Below are positions 18,113 through 26,705 of a stretch of 64,000 nt of DNA, piece by piece. How positions within the stretch are numbered: position 1 is the first letter of the stretch; every line of letters starts with the position of its first letter. Location: assembly GCF_003112555.1 (NCBI RefSeq), contig NZ_BEWB01000020.1, positions 94,241-158,240 on the forward strand. Reading direction: 5' to 3'. The translations under genes and the position numbers were made by a program. The notes under the pieces were generated by a model that did not search any database, had not been told where the DNA came from, and was given only the letters and a program-made list of their open reading frames with translations. This DNA is from Streptomyces coelicoflavus (GTDB lineage Bacteria; Actinomycetota; Actinomycetes; Streptomycetales; Streptomycetaceae).

Positions 18113-18640
18113 CTACATCGAGGGTTTCGTGCCGTGCTCATCGTCGCCCGCCGGGAGCGGGCGTCGCACAGAGGAGGTGCATGCCGCCCAGGCCAGCCCC
18201 GCGGCCAGGAGATCCTCGGCGGCGGCCGCGACTGCGACAGACCGGCCCGGTGAGCGGGCTGTTCCGCGCCAACGCGCGCCGGCGAACGCGCCGGTTACGG
18301 CCGTCGAGACACCTGTGGCCGCGGCCGTGAGCGGCGGGAGTGCCCCACGACGCTGTGCGAGTGCTGCGCCGGCGAGCGCGCCAAGCACAACCCGAGGCCC
18401 CATGCCCTGAGCGCTCAGCCGGCTGGGGGTGGACGGCGCTTTGTCGGCGACGAACTCCGCTGCCGTGGTGAAGCAGGTGAGAGCACGGGCCCACGGGCCT
18501 GTCAGGAGCGCCGAGGGCAGTGGCCGTCCCGCGGCCGGCGGGGTACTCCAGGACAGCGCCGCGACTCCCCACTGACTGCGCAGACCAGTAGCCGCGCCGA
18601 TCAGCCCCACTCTGATCAGGGTCTCCGCCGCCGGGTTCAT
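18113..18640 (-). CDS. Membrane-associated hypothetical protein (second gene of a coupled pair)
   Basis: 175-residue, Ala/Gly-rich protein beginning MNPAAETLIRVGLIGAATGL. It has several moderately hydrophobic stretches (RVVLGALAGAALAQR, TAAATGVSTAVTGAFAG, AVAAAAEDLLAAGLAWAA), suggesting a small membrane protein resembling DUF4126-type proteins. Its ATG overlaps the stop of the preceding gene (ATGA at 18637-18640). I cannot assign a function. Confidence 0.65.
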   Translation of the reverse strand: MNPAAETLIRVGLIGAATGLRSQWGVAALSWSTPPAAGRPLPSALLTGPWARALTCFTTAAEFVADKAPSTPSRLSAQGMGPRVVLGALAGAALAQRRGALPPLTAAATGVSTAVTGAFAGARWRGTARSPGRSVAVAAAAEDLLAAGLAWAACTSSVRRPLPAGDDEHGTKPSM

Positions 18641-18963
18641 GAGCGGTGCTCCACCGCGGTGACGATGCCGCTCAGCCACACGGGCATCCGGGCGCCCGTG
18701 CCCCGCGGCATGGAGACGGTGGCTCCGGCCCCGCAGCCGACGGCGATGGCCGACAGGGCGCCCGGGCCGGTGAGCCGGTTGTCCCTGACGGTCCCCGAAC
18801 CGGGCACCGGATGCACCGCCTCCGTGGCGGGCCGCGCCACGACCTGGGCAGGGACCTCGCGGGCGGACCGTCCCCGTCGGACCATGTCGGCGTAGGTCAC
18901 GGCGTTGCGTACGGTCGTAGAGGCGACACCCGCCGCGCCACCGTGCACCATGCTCTGGATCAT
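18637..18963 (-). CDS. Hypothetical protein (first gene of a coupled pair)
   Basis: 108-residue protein, MIQSMVHGGAAGVASTTVRN, with a central hydrophilic region and a weakly hydrophobic C-terminal part (ALSAIAVGCGAGATVSMP). The start could also be the next ATG at 18951. Its stop overlaps the downstream gene's start. The pair lies between the HU-like gene and the SatP-like gene, facing left. No family recognised. Confidence 0.55.
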   Translation of the reverse strand: MIQSMVHGGAAGVASTTVRNAVTYADMVRRGRSAREVPAQVVARPATEAVHPVPGSGTVRDNRLTGPGALSAIAVGCGAGATVSMPRGTGARMPVWLSGIVTAVEHRS

Positions 18964-19114
18964 GCTGCGCCGGGTTCCCCGACCGGGGCACCCGAATCGT
19001 GCACGGCCCGCTCACGGTTCGCCCCGGGGGAGCCGGTCCGCCGATGCGCGTCGCGGGATCTACCGTCAAGCGGTAAGTCCGTTTCCTCCCCGTACGTTCG
19101 GGTACGCAGCGCGA

Positions 19115-19837
19115 GTGAACCGACTCCCACCCGATCAAGGCCATGACCCGGGACGTTCAGAGGACGACCCCAAGTCCGGTCTGCGCGACGTCACCGTCGT
19201 CGTCCGGCCGTACGGGAACCCGCTGCCCCTCGGATTCTTCTCCTTCGGCATCGGTATGGTCGTCCTGGCCGGAATCGCCCTGGGCATCGTGGGCGACGGG
19301 CAGGTCGCCTCCGCCGGCGTCCTTCTGTCCGTGTTCGTCTTTCCCCTGGAGCTCCTCGCCGCGATCCTGGCGTATCTGGCCCGCGACACCGGTGCGGCCA
19401 CCGCCCTGGGGTTGTTCGCCACGTCCTGGGCGGGGCTGGGTGCCCTGCACATCCTCGACCCCGCGCAGCAGCGGAGCACCGCCGTCGGCCTCTATCTCGC
19501 GGCCTTCGCCCTGATGCTCCTGCCCCTGGCCGCGGTCGGCTTACTCGGCAAGGCGCTTCTCGGCGCGGTGCTCAGTGTGTCGTCACTGCGAGCGGCGCTG
19601 GCGGCGGCATATCAGCTCGGCGCCCCGCAGGACTTTCAACTCGCCAACGGGGCCGTCGCATTCGTTCTGGTCGCATTGGCCTTCTACGCCGGCACGGCCT
19701 TCCTCCTGGAAGACGTCCGACAGAGCACCATCCTGCCCATTCTGCGCCGCGGCGACGCCCGGCAGGCCGTCGAGGGAGACCTCACCGAGCAGCACTCCCG
19801 CGTGCCGAACGAACCGGGAGTCCGCAAGCAGCTGTGA
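19115..19837 (+). CDS. Acetate uptake transporter, GPR1/FUN34/YaaH (SatP) family
   Basis: Membrane transporter for acetate or succinate. The family hallmark NPLPLGFFSFGIGMVVLAGI opens the first of six predicted helices. The following helices are around GVLLSVFVFPLELLAAILAY, ATALGLFATSWAGLGALHIL, GLYLAAFALMLLPLAA, LLGAVLSVSSLRAALAA and VAFVLVALAFYAGTAFLL. The start is uncertain: GTG 19115 gives 240 residues, longer than typical SatP (about 190-210), and no good ribosome-binding site is visible. It is close to acetate kinase. Confidence 0.8.
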   Translation: MNRLPPDQGHDPGRSEDDPKSGLRDVTVVVRPYGNPLPLGFFSFGIGMVVLAGIALGIVGDGQVASAGVLLSVFVFPLELLAAILAYLARDTGAATALGLFATSWAGLGALHILDPAQQRSTAVGLYLAAFALMLLPLAAVGLLGKALLGAVLSVSSLRAALAAAYQLGAPQDFQLANGAVAFVLVALAFYAGTAFLLEDVRQSTILPILRRGDARQAVEGDLTEQHSRVPNEPGVRKQL

Positions 19838-19879
19838 GCCACCACGCCCGACCACCCCGCGAAGATGCCGCATGCGGTG

Positions 19880-20018
19880 CCACACAACCGTCCATGGAGC
19901 GCCCGTCACACTCACGTCTCGACGTGATCCTCGGTGAGGTCCGGCAGCCGGACGGATCCGAGCCTTTCGCGGAGGCGGGTCGACGTCGTCGTGTAGCCGC
20001 AGGCAGTGCTCTCTACGT
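19880..20018 (-). pseudogene. Tyrosine integrase remnant (core-binding domain fragment)
   Basis: The minus strand here encodes ESTACGYTTTSTRLRERLGS, then VRLPDLTEDHV and a degraded continuation ending GGGCGCTCCA. This aligns base by base with 44110-44225 of the integrase at 43254-44480 (ESTAYSYTMTLARVRGRLGH, then IRLQDLTEDHV). Both are on the minus strand. Only about 45 codons survive, with stop codons. It is a relic of a second integrase of the same family. Confidence 0.7.
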
Positions 20019-20132
20019 CACGGTCGAGTACCTCCACGCGGGCCGCCTCGTCGCGACGGGCGTGCTGATGCTGTGGGCGTCATGATCTCGGTAGGACAGT
20101 GTGCGGTGGAGCGAGCCGGAAGGGGCAGGACG

Positions 20133-20870
20133 GTGGCGGCGAACGGACGGCGGGACGCGGAGGGCCTGCACTGTCTGGTGACCGGCGCGTCCGGGTACGT
20201 CGGTACGCGCCTGGTGCCGAAGCTGCTGGAGTCCGGTCACCGGGTGCGGTGTCTGGTCCGCTCCCCCGCCAAGCTCAGCGACCAGCCCTGGGCGGCGGAA
20301 GCGGAGAGCGTTCAGGGAGACGTCAGCAACCCGCGTTCGGTCACCGAGGCCATTCGTGGTGTCGACGTCGCGAAGGTCGGCCGGATCTTTCTCGACTCCG
20401 AGGTGCCCGGCACCGTACTGCGGGCCGCGGTCGTCATCGACTCCGCGTTGGCGTCGTTCCAGATGCCGCGCTATTTGACCGAGCGACTGGCCGTCATGGT
20501 GACACTCAGTCGGGTGCACACCTGCACCCACCCCATCTGGGCCCGCGACGCGTTGCGCCACCTGGTCGGGTCCGCCACCATGCCGGACGAGTCCCTGCCG
20601 TTCGACGAAGCCTCTGGACCTGGCCCTGCGAAGGGCACGAGCAGCCCAGGTGGTCACGCGCTGGTCGTCCGCCTCCGTCCCCGGCACCCCCAGCGAACTC
20701 CTCTCGACGCATCCCGACTGGGCCGGCGGCAGCCTCTACCCGGACGATCAGGGCTCCTGGGCCACGCCTCCTTGTGGTCCGTCTCCCCCTTCCACGCCGT
20801 CGTCTTCGGCGGCATGGCCGGCAACATCACCCAGGCCGCTGCCAAGGGCCTGGCCGCCCACGCAGGTGAT
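20133..20870 (+). pseudogene. NAD(P)-binding SDR / DUF2867 protein with internal deletions
   Basis: The N-terminus is a normal atypical SDR (LHCLVTGASGYVGTRLVPKL, then HRVRCLVRSPAKL). Directly after EAIRGVDVA it jumps to KVGRIFLDSEVPGTVLRAAV, so roughly 60-70 codons are missing. The next block (RYLTERLAVMVTLSRVHT, then HLVGSATMPD) is followed by another gap. The DUF2867-type end is in other frames (HPDWAGGSLYPDDQ, then PFHAVVFGGMAGNITQAA). It lies immediately upstream of the photolyase gene. Confidence 0.75.
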
Positions 20871-20910
20871 CAGCGCTCCCGACGCATCCGACGTCGCCGT
20901 CCCCGCCGAA

Positions 20911-20938
20911 GCACGGAGCACGGAGCACGGAGCACCAG
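20911..20938 (+). repeat. 7-bp tandem repeat upstream of phr
   Basis: GCACGGA is repeated three times in tandem (20911-20931), followed by a degenerate fourth unit GCACCAG. It lies 37 bp before the photolyase start and could be a slippage site or a binding array. Confidence 0.6.
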
Positions 20939-20974
20939 GCACCGTTCCCGTACCACTGCGTCAGGAGTGAGGCC

Positions 20975-22348
20975 ATGACCGTCGCGGTCGTCCTGTTCAC
21001 CTCGGACCTGCGTCTGCACGACCATCCACCGATGCACGCCGCGCTGAAGGCGGCGGACGAGGTCGTGCCGTTGTTCGTGCTCGATCCCGGCATCCGCACG
21101 GCACACTTCGACGCACCCAACCGGCGGGCTTTCCTCGCGGACTGCCTGAACGACCTCGACGCCTCATTGCGCAGCCGCGGTGGCCGGCTCGTGGTCCGCG
21201 CGGGGCCGGTCGCCCGGGAGGTCCGCACGGTCGCCGCCGAGTGCGGGGCGGGCGAGGTGCACATGGCCGCCGGCGTCACGGCGTACGCCCGGCACCGTGA
21301 GGAGCGGCTGCGCAAGGAGCTCGACGACAGCGACGTGGCGCTGCGCGTGCACGAGGCGGTGATCACCGCCCTCGCGCCGGGAGCGGTGCCCCCCTCCGGC
21401 TCCGACCACTTCGCCGTGTTCACCCCCTACTTCCGCCGCTGGTCCCAGGTGTCGCTGCGCCAGCCTCTCCGGGCGCCGCGCACCGTCCGCGTCCCCGACG
21501 GGGTGCGCGGCGAACCGCTGCCCGAGCGTGCCGGCGTCTCCGGCACCTCGCCCGGCCTCCCGGCCGGAGGGGAAACGGCCGGGCGTGACCGGTTCTCGCG
21601 GTGGTCGCGGTCCGGACTGTCCCGTTACGAGGACCGGCACGACGACCTCGCCGGCGATGCCACGTCCAGGCTGTCCCCGTATCTCCACTTCGGCGTGCTG
21701 TCCCCGGCGGAGCTCGTGCACAGGTCCCGCGAGCGCGGGGGGCCGGGCGCGGAGGCGTTCGTGCGCCAGGTGTGCTGGCGGGACTTCCACCACCAGGTGA
21801 TGGCGGCACGGCCTTCGGCGTCGGGAAAGGACTACCGCACCCGCCACGACCGGTGGCGGGGCGAGGACGAGGCGGCCGAGGACATCGCGGCGTGGCGGGA
21901 GGGGCGCACGGGATATCCGGTCGTCGACGCGGCGATGCGCCAGCTGCGCCACGAGGGCTGGATGCACAACCGCGCGCGGCTGCTGGTGGCGAGCTTCCTG
22001 ACCAAGACGCTGTACGTGGACTGGCGGATCGGCGCCCGGCACTTCCTGGACCTCCTCGTGGACGGCGACATCGTCAACAACCAGCTCAACTGGCAGTGGG
22101 TCGCGGGCACGGGCACCGACACGCGCCCCCACCGCGTCCTGAACCCTCTCGTCCAGGCCAGGCGGTTCGACCCGGACGGTGCCTACGTGCGCCGCTGGGT
22201 TCCCGAACTCGCCGGCGTGGACGGCGGGAAGGTGCACGAGCCCTGGCGGCTCCCGGCGGAGGAACGCGACGCGCTCGACTATCCGGAACCGGTCATCGAC
22301 CTCGCCGACGGGCTCGCGCGCTTCAAGCACGCCCGCGGCCGCGACTGA
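20975..22348 (+). CDS. phr: Deoxyribodipyrimidine photo-lyase (class I cryptochrome/photolyase)
   Basis: FAD-dependent enzyme that uses blue light to repair cyclobutane pyrimidine dimers. It has the N-terminal photolyase domain (VVLFTSDLRLHDHPPMHAAL) and the C-terminal FAD-binding domain with SRLSPYLHFGVLSP, CWRDFHHQVM, TGYPVVDAAMRQLRHEGWMH and NNQLNWQWVAGTGTD. Length 457 residues, normal. ATG 20975 follows AGGAGTGAGG. The next gene begins 14 bp after its stop. In Streptomyces this gene sits beside the carotenoid cluster and is light-inducible, which fits here. Confidence 0.93.
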   Translation: MTVAVVLFTSDLRLHDHPPMHAALKAADEVVPLFVLDPGIRTAHFDAPNRRAFLADCLNDLDASLRSRGGRLVVRAGPVAREVRTVAAECGAGEVHMAAGVTAYARHREERLRKELDDSDVALRVHEAVITALAPGAVPPSGSDHFAVFTPYFRRWSQVSLRQPLRAPRTVRVPDGVRGEPLPERAGVSGTSPGLPAGGETAGRDRFSRWSRSGLSRYEDRHDDLAGDATSRLSPYLHFGVLSPAELVHRSRERGGPGAEAFVRQVCWRDFHHQVMAARPSASGKDYRTRHDRWRGEDEAAEDIAAWREGRTGYPVVDAAMRQLRHEGWMHNRARLLVASFLTKTLYVDWRIGARHFLDLLVDGDIVNNQLNWQWVAGTGTDTRPHRVLNPLVQARRFDPDGAYVRRWVPELAGVDGGKVHEPWRLPAEERDALDYPEPVIDLADGLARFKHARGRD

Positions 22349-22361
22349 GGAGGCACCCGTC

Positions 22362-23858
22362 GTGCACTGGCTTTTCGGCGACCAACTCGGCCCCCACTTC
22401 CTCACCCCGGGCGACGAAGGCCCCGGGCACGACACTCCCCTGCTCATGATCGAGGCACGCTCCGTGTTCCGACGACGCCGCTTCCACCGCGCAAAGGCAC
22501 ATCTCGTGCTGTCCGCGATGCGCCACCGCGCGGCCGAACTGGGCGACCGCGTCACCTACGTGCGGGCCGACACCTACCGCGACGGCCTCGACCGGGCGGC
22601 ACGCGGGCGCCGGGTCGGCGTCCACCACCCCACTTCCCACGCCGCGCTCCGCCTGGTGCGCGCCCTTCCCCGGGTGGCGGTGGGCCCCGCTCGCGGCTTC
22701 CTGGTGCCGATGGCCGACTTCACCGCGTGGGCGGACGGTCACGGCGGCAAGCGCCTGCGGCAGGAGGACTTCTATCACTGGGTCCGGCGCGGCCACGACC
22801 TGCTCATGGACGGCGGGCAACCCGCGGGAGGCCAGTGGAACCTGGACCACGACAACCGGGAACCGCCACCTCGCGACACGCCGTCGCTGCGGGTCGACCG
22901 CCCGTACCGGCCCCGCGAGGACGACATCGACGACGAGGTCCGCCACGACCTCGACCGCTGGGAGCGTGACGGGGGAGTCTCCTTCGTCGGGCGGGACGGG
23001 CCCCGCCTGTTCCCCGCGACCCGGGCGGAGGCTCGACGGGCGCTGCGGCGCTTCGTCGAGCACCGGCTCACCACCTTCGGCCCGTACGAGGACGCCATGC
23101 TCGCCGCCGATCCCGTCATGAGCCACAGCCTGCTCTCCTCCTCCCTGAACCTCGGCCTGCTGGACCCCGCCGAATGCGTCGAGACGGCCGAGCGGGCGTG
23201 GCGCGAGGGCCGGGCGCCACTGAACAGCGTGGAGGGCTTCGTGCGCCAGGTCGCCGGCTGGCGCGAGTACGTCTGGCAGCTGTACTGGTATTTCGGCGAG
23301 GACTACCGGCGCTCCAACGAGCTCCGGCACACTGCCCCGCTGCCCGACTGGTGGAACGACCTGGACGCGGACGCCGTCCGGGCGAACTGCCTGCACACCG
23401 TCCTCGCCCAGGTGCGCGACACCGGATGGACGCACCACATCCCCCGGCTGATGATTCTGGGCAGTCACGCACTCCAGCGCGGCTGGGACCCCGCCGCCGT
23501 CACGGACTGGTTCCACCGCTGCTTCGTGGACGGCTACGACTGGGTGATGCTCCCCAACGTCGTCGGTATGTCCCAGTACGCCGACGGCGGCCGGATGACG
23601 ACCAAGCCCTACACGTCGGGCGGCGCCTACATCAACCGCATGAGCGACCTGTGCGGTCCCTGCGTCTACCGGCCGGGCGACCGCACCGGCGAGCGCGCGT
23701 GCCCGTACACCGCCGGCTACTGGGTCTTCCTCGACCGGCACCGGGACCGGCTCGCCGGCAACCAGCGCATCGCCCAGCCGGTACGGCAACTCGACCGGCT
23801 CAGCGACCTCACGGAGGTACGCGAGCAGGAACGCGCACGAGGTGACACACCGCCATGA
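22362..23858 (+). CDS. Iron-sulfur cryptochrome/photolyase-related protein (FeS-BCP, (6-4) photolyase type)
   Basis: 498-residue member of the prokaryotic (6-4) photolyase/CryB group. It has an N-terminal domain (HWLFGDQLGPHFL) and FAD-binding C-terminal segments (GYDWVMLPNVVGMSQYADGG, TTKPYTSGGAYINRMS). The four cysteines expected to hold the 4Fe-4S cluster are visible in VRANCLHTV, LCGPCVYRP and ERACPYTAGYW. GTG 22362 has GAGGAGG just upstream, 14 bp after phr, so the two form an operon. Likely role: light-dependent repair of (6-4) photoproducts. Confidence 0.92.
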   Translation: MHWLFGDQLGPHFLTPGDEGPGHDTPLLMIEARSVFRRRRFHRAKAHLVLSAMRHRAAELGDRVTYVRADTYRDGLDRAARGRRVGVHHPTSHAALRLVRALPRVAVGPARGFLVPMADFTAWADGHGGKRLRQEDFYHWVRRGHDLLMDGGQPAGGQWNLDHDNREPPPRDTPSLRVDRPYRPREDDIDDEVRHDLDRWERDGGVSFVGRDGPRLFPATRAEARRALRRFVEHRLTTFGPYEDAMLAADPVMSHSLLSSSLNLGLLDPAECVETAERAWREGRAPLNSVEGFVRQVAGWREYVWQLYWYFGEDYRRSNELRHTAPLPDWWNDLDADAVRANCLHTVLAQVRDTGWTHHIPRLMILGSHALQRGWDPAAVTDWFHRCFVDGYDWVMLPNVVGMSQYADGGRMTTKPYTSGGAYINRMSDLCGPCVYRPGDRTGERACPYTAGYWVFLDRHRDRLAGNQRIAQPVRQLDRLSDLTEVREQERARGDTPP

Positions 23859-23947
23859 GCACCGTGTCGTTGGGCCACTGAGGTGACGCCGGTCGGCAAG
23901 CGGTGTGGAACCGGACAGGAATCACTGCATCCGTGACAGGGCACCCG

Positions 23948-23967
23948 GCGGAAACAGTGTCGTGCGG
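23948..23967 (+). promoter_or_regulatory. Putative LitS-type promoter box upstream of crtE
   Basis: GCGGAAACAGTGTCGTGCGG matches the 20-base block in front of the crtY operon (32452-32471, minus strand) at 16 of 20 positions. It contains a GGAAAC element like ECF sigma -35 boxes and lies 27 bp before crtE. Assignment to LitS is inference. Confidence 0.6.
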
Positions 23968-23994
23968 ATAACCAAACGTGAGAAGGGGTTGTGC

Positions 23995-25137
23995 ATGCCC
24001 GGACTGCCGCCGACGGTGGCCCCACCGGCCGGACGCGTCGACGCCCCTCTCACCGTGCCCGACGCCGCGAACGCCGTCGGCACCGTCCTCGAGCGGGTAC
24101 TCGACGAACGACTACGGCATTCCCGTGCCATCGATCCCGTCTTCGCCCGGGAGCTGGCCGACCGCCTGATCGCCCTGGTCGGGCGGGGCGGCAAACGGCT
24201 GCGTACGGCGTTCACCCACTGCGGCTGGCGCGCCGCGGGCGGGTCGGGCGACACCAGCGCCGTTCTGCGTACGGGAGCCGCCCTCGAACTGCTCCAGGCG
24301 TGCGCCCTCGTGCACGACGACGTCATGGACGGGTCCGTGCAGCGCAGGGGTGCCCCCGCCCTGCACGTCGAACTCGCCCGTGCACACTGGGCCTCGGGCA
24401 TGCACGGCTCCGCGGAGGCGTTCGGCACGTCGGCCGCCGTGCTCGCCGGTGACCTGGCGCTGGCCTGGGCGGACGACCTGCTGACGGAGACGGCGCTCGG
24501 CACGCCGCACGGCTCTCTCCTGCACGGGGAATGGCGGGCGATGCGCACCGAGATGGTCGCCGGACAGTACCTGGACCTGCGCGCCCAGGCCGCGCGTTCG
24601 TCCGGAGTGGACGAGGCGCTGGCCATCGCCACGCTGAAGAGTGCCCTGTACACGGTCGCCCGGCCGCTCGCGCTGGGCGCGTCGCTGGCGGGAGCCGACG
24701 ATGACGTGCTGGACGCGCTGCGGGCGGCCGGCCGGTGCGCCGGGCTGGCCTTCCAGCTCCGCGACGACGTCCTGGGTGCCTTCGGCGACCCGGCGCTGAC
24801 CGGCAAACCGGCCGACGACGACCTGCGCTCCCGCAAGCTCACCTACCTGCTCGCCGTAGCCCTGCAACTCGCCGACGCCGCCGACGACCACCAGGCCGCC
24901 GCGACACTGGCGCCGGACGCGGTCCCGCGGTCGGAGCACGCCGTACAACGCGTGCGGGCGGCCCTGAAACGCACCGGCGCCCGGGATCTCGTGGAGGCGA
25001 GGATCGAGGAGCTGACGGACATGAGCCTCCGCCACTTCGGGCGCACCGGCGCGCTCCCGTCCGTACAGGACGAGTTCTCGACACTGGTCCAACACGCCAC
25101 CGGCGTGCGCCCGCGTCGTGCCGAGGAGGTCGCGTGA
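23995..25137 (+). CDS. crtE: Geranylgeranyl diphosphate synthase
   Basis: Trans-prenyl transferase supplying GGPP for carotenoids. The two aspartate-rich motifs are ALVHDDVMDGSV (first) and LAFQLRDDVLGAFGD (second). The GGKRLR segment (GRGGKRLRTAF) and chain-length region are as in short-chain synthases. The start ATG 23995 follows AGAAGGGG. The last codons overlap crtI (GTGA). It is the first gene of crtEIBV, and a shared promoter box is just upstream. Confidence 0.93.
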   Translation: MPGLPPTVAPPAGRVDAPLTVPDAANAVGTVLERVLDERLRHSRAIDPVFARELADRLIALVGRGGKRLRTAFTHCGWRAAGGSGDTSAVLRTGAALELLQACALVHDDVMDGSVQRRGAPALHVELARAHWASGMHGSAEAFGTSAAVLAGDLALAWADDLLTETALGTPHGSLLHGEWRAMRTEMVAGQYLDLRAQAARSSGVDEALAIATLKSALYTVARPLALGASLAGADDDVLDALRAAGRCAGLAFQLRDDVLGAFGDPALTGKPADDDLRSRKLTYLLAVALQLADAADDHQAAATLAPDAVPRSEHAVQRVRAALKRTGARDLVEARIEELTDMSLRHFGRTGALPSVQDEFSTLVQHATGVRPRRAEEVA

Positions 25138-26705
25138 AGAGGGTGCCGGGTCCGACCGACCACGTCGTCGTGGTGGGCGCCGGGCTGTCCGGCCTGGCCT
25201 GTGCCCTGCACCTGCTGGGTGCGGGCCGCCGGGTCACCCTGGTCGAACGGGACGCCGGCCCCGGCGGCCGGGCCGGCCGGGTACGACGGGGCGGCTACGA
25301 GCTGGACACCGGCCCCACGGTGCTGACCATGCCGCACCTGGCGGACGAGGCGTTCGCCGCCGTCGGGGACAGCCTCCACCGCCGCGTCGAGCTGACGGCT
25401 CTGCACCCCGCCTACCGGGCATGCTTCGCGGACGGTTCCTCGCTCGACGTGCACACCGACGGCGAGGCGATGGAGGCGGAGGTGCGCCGCTTCGCCGGAC
25501 CGGCCGAGGCGGCCGGCTACCGCGACCTGCGGCGGTGGCTGGGACGGTTGTACCGGGCGCAGATGCGCCGTTTCATCGACACGAACTTCGACTCGCCCGC
25601 CCAGCTGCTGCACCCGGATCTGGCCCGGCTGGCGGCGCTGGGCGGTTTCGGACGGCTGGACGACCGCATCGGCCGCTTCCTGTCCGACGACCGCCTGCGC
25701 CGCGTCTTCTCCTTCCAGGCGCTGTACGCCGGGGTCGCCCCGGCCCGCGCACTCGCGGCCTACGCGGTGATCGCGTACATGGACACCGTGGCCGGCGTCT
25801 GGTTCCCCAAGGGCGGCATGCACGCACTCCCCCGCGCCATGGCCGACGCGGCGACGGACGCCGGTGCCGACCTGCGCTGGGAGGCCGAGGTGAGCACGCT
25901 GGAACGCTCGTCGGGCCGCGTGCGGGCCGTCCACCTGACCTCCGGCGAGCGCATCCCCTGCGACGCGGTGGTGCTCACGTGCGAGTTGCCCGCCGCCTAC
26001 CGACTGCTGGAACGGGCGCCCCGGAGGCCGGCCCGGCTGCGCCACTCACCGTCCGCCGTGATCCTGCACGCGGGCACCGACCGCACCTGGCCGCACCTCG
26101 CCCACCACACCATCTCCTTCGGCGCCGCCTGGGAGCGCACCTTCGACGAGCTGACCCGCACGGGCGAGCTGATGAGCGACCCGTCCCTGCTGATCACCCG
26201 CCCCACGACGCACGATCCCGACCTGGCACCGCCGGGACGCCACCTCCACTACGTCCTCGCCCCCTGCCCGAACACGACGGTCGGCCCCTCGGCCGCCACC
26301 TGGCGGGACCTCGGCCCCCGCTACCGCGACCGCCTGGCCGGCGAACTGGAACGCCGGGGCCTGGACGGCTTCACGGACAGCATCGAGGAGGAACTCCTGG
26401 TGACCCCGCTCGACTGGACGGCGCAGGGCCATGCGGCCGGCAGCCCCTTCTCGGTGGCCCACACCTTCGCCCAGACCGGGCCGTTCCGCCCACGCAACCT
26501 CGTACGGGAGGTGGAGAACGTGGTACTGGCGGGATGCGGTACCACTCCGGGCGTCGGCGTACCGACCGTGCTCATCAGCGGCAAGCTCGCTGCCGCCCGC
26601 GTAACCGGCGGCAGCGTCCCTCGTCCCGTAGGCGCGCGTACGCCCCCGGCCGCAGCCGGCGAACCCTCCGTCCCGGCCTCGGCAGGTGCCGATGACGCGG
26701 CGTGA
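25134..26705 (+). CDS. crtI: Phytoene desaturase
   Basis: FAD-dependent CrtI-type desaturase converting phytoene to lycopene at the membrane. N-terminal dinucleotide-binding motif: VVVVGAGLSGLACALHLLGA. C-terminal CrtI signature: NVVLAGCGTTPGVGVPTVLI. The length of 523 residues is typical. The GTG start overlaps the crtE stop by 4 bp, and the 3' end overlaps crtB by 14 bp, so translation is coupled. Second gene of crtEIBV. Confidence 0.94.
   Translation: MKRVPGPTDHVVVVGAGLSGLACALHLLGAGRRVTLVERDAGPGGRAGRVRRGGYELDTGPTVLTMPHLADEAFAAVGDSLHRRVELTALHPAYRACFADGSSLDVHTDGEAMEAEVRRFAGPAEAAGYRDLRRWLGRLYRAQMRRFIDTNFDSPAQLLHPDLARLAALGGFGRLDDRIGRFLSDDRLRRVFSFQALYAGVAPARALAAYAVIAYMDTVAGVWFPKGGMHALPRAMADAATDAGADLRWEAEVSTLERSSGRVRAVHLTSGERIPCDAVVLTCELPAAYRLLERAPRRPARLRHSPSAVILHAGTDRTWPHLAHHTISFGAAWERTFDELTRTGELMSDPSLLITRPTTHDPDLAPPGRHLHYVLAPCPNTTVGPSAATWRDLGPRYRDRLAGELERRGLDGFTDSIEEELLVTPLDWTAQGHAAGSPFSVAHTFAQTGPFRPRNLVREVENVVLAGCGTTPGVGVPTVLISGKLAAARVTGGSVPRPVGARTPPAAAGEPSVPASAGADDAA

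Noticed and set aside
22323..23789. 488-codon minus-strand frame opposite the FeS photolyase
   Set aside because: Antisense of a gene with clear conserved motifs; composition typical of a GC-skewed shadow frame.
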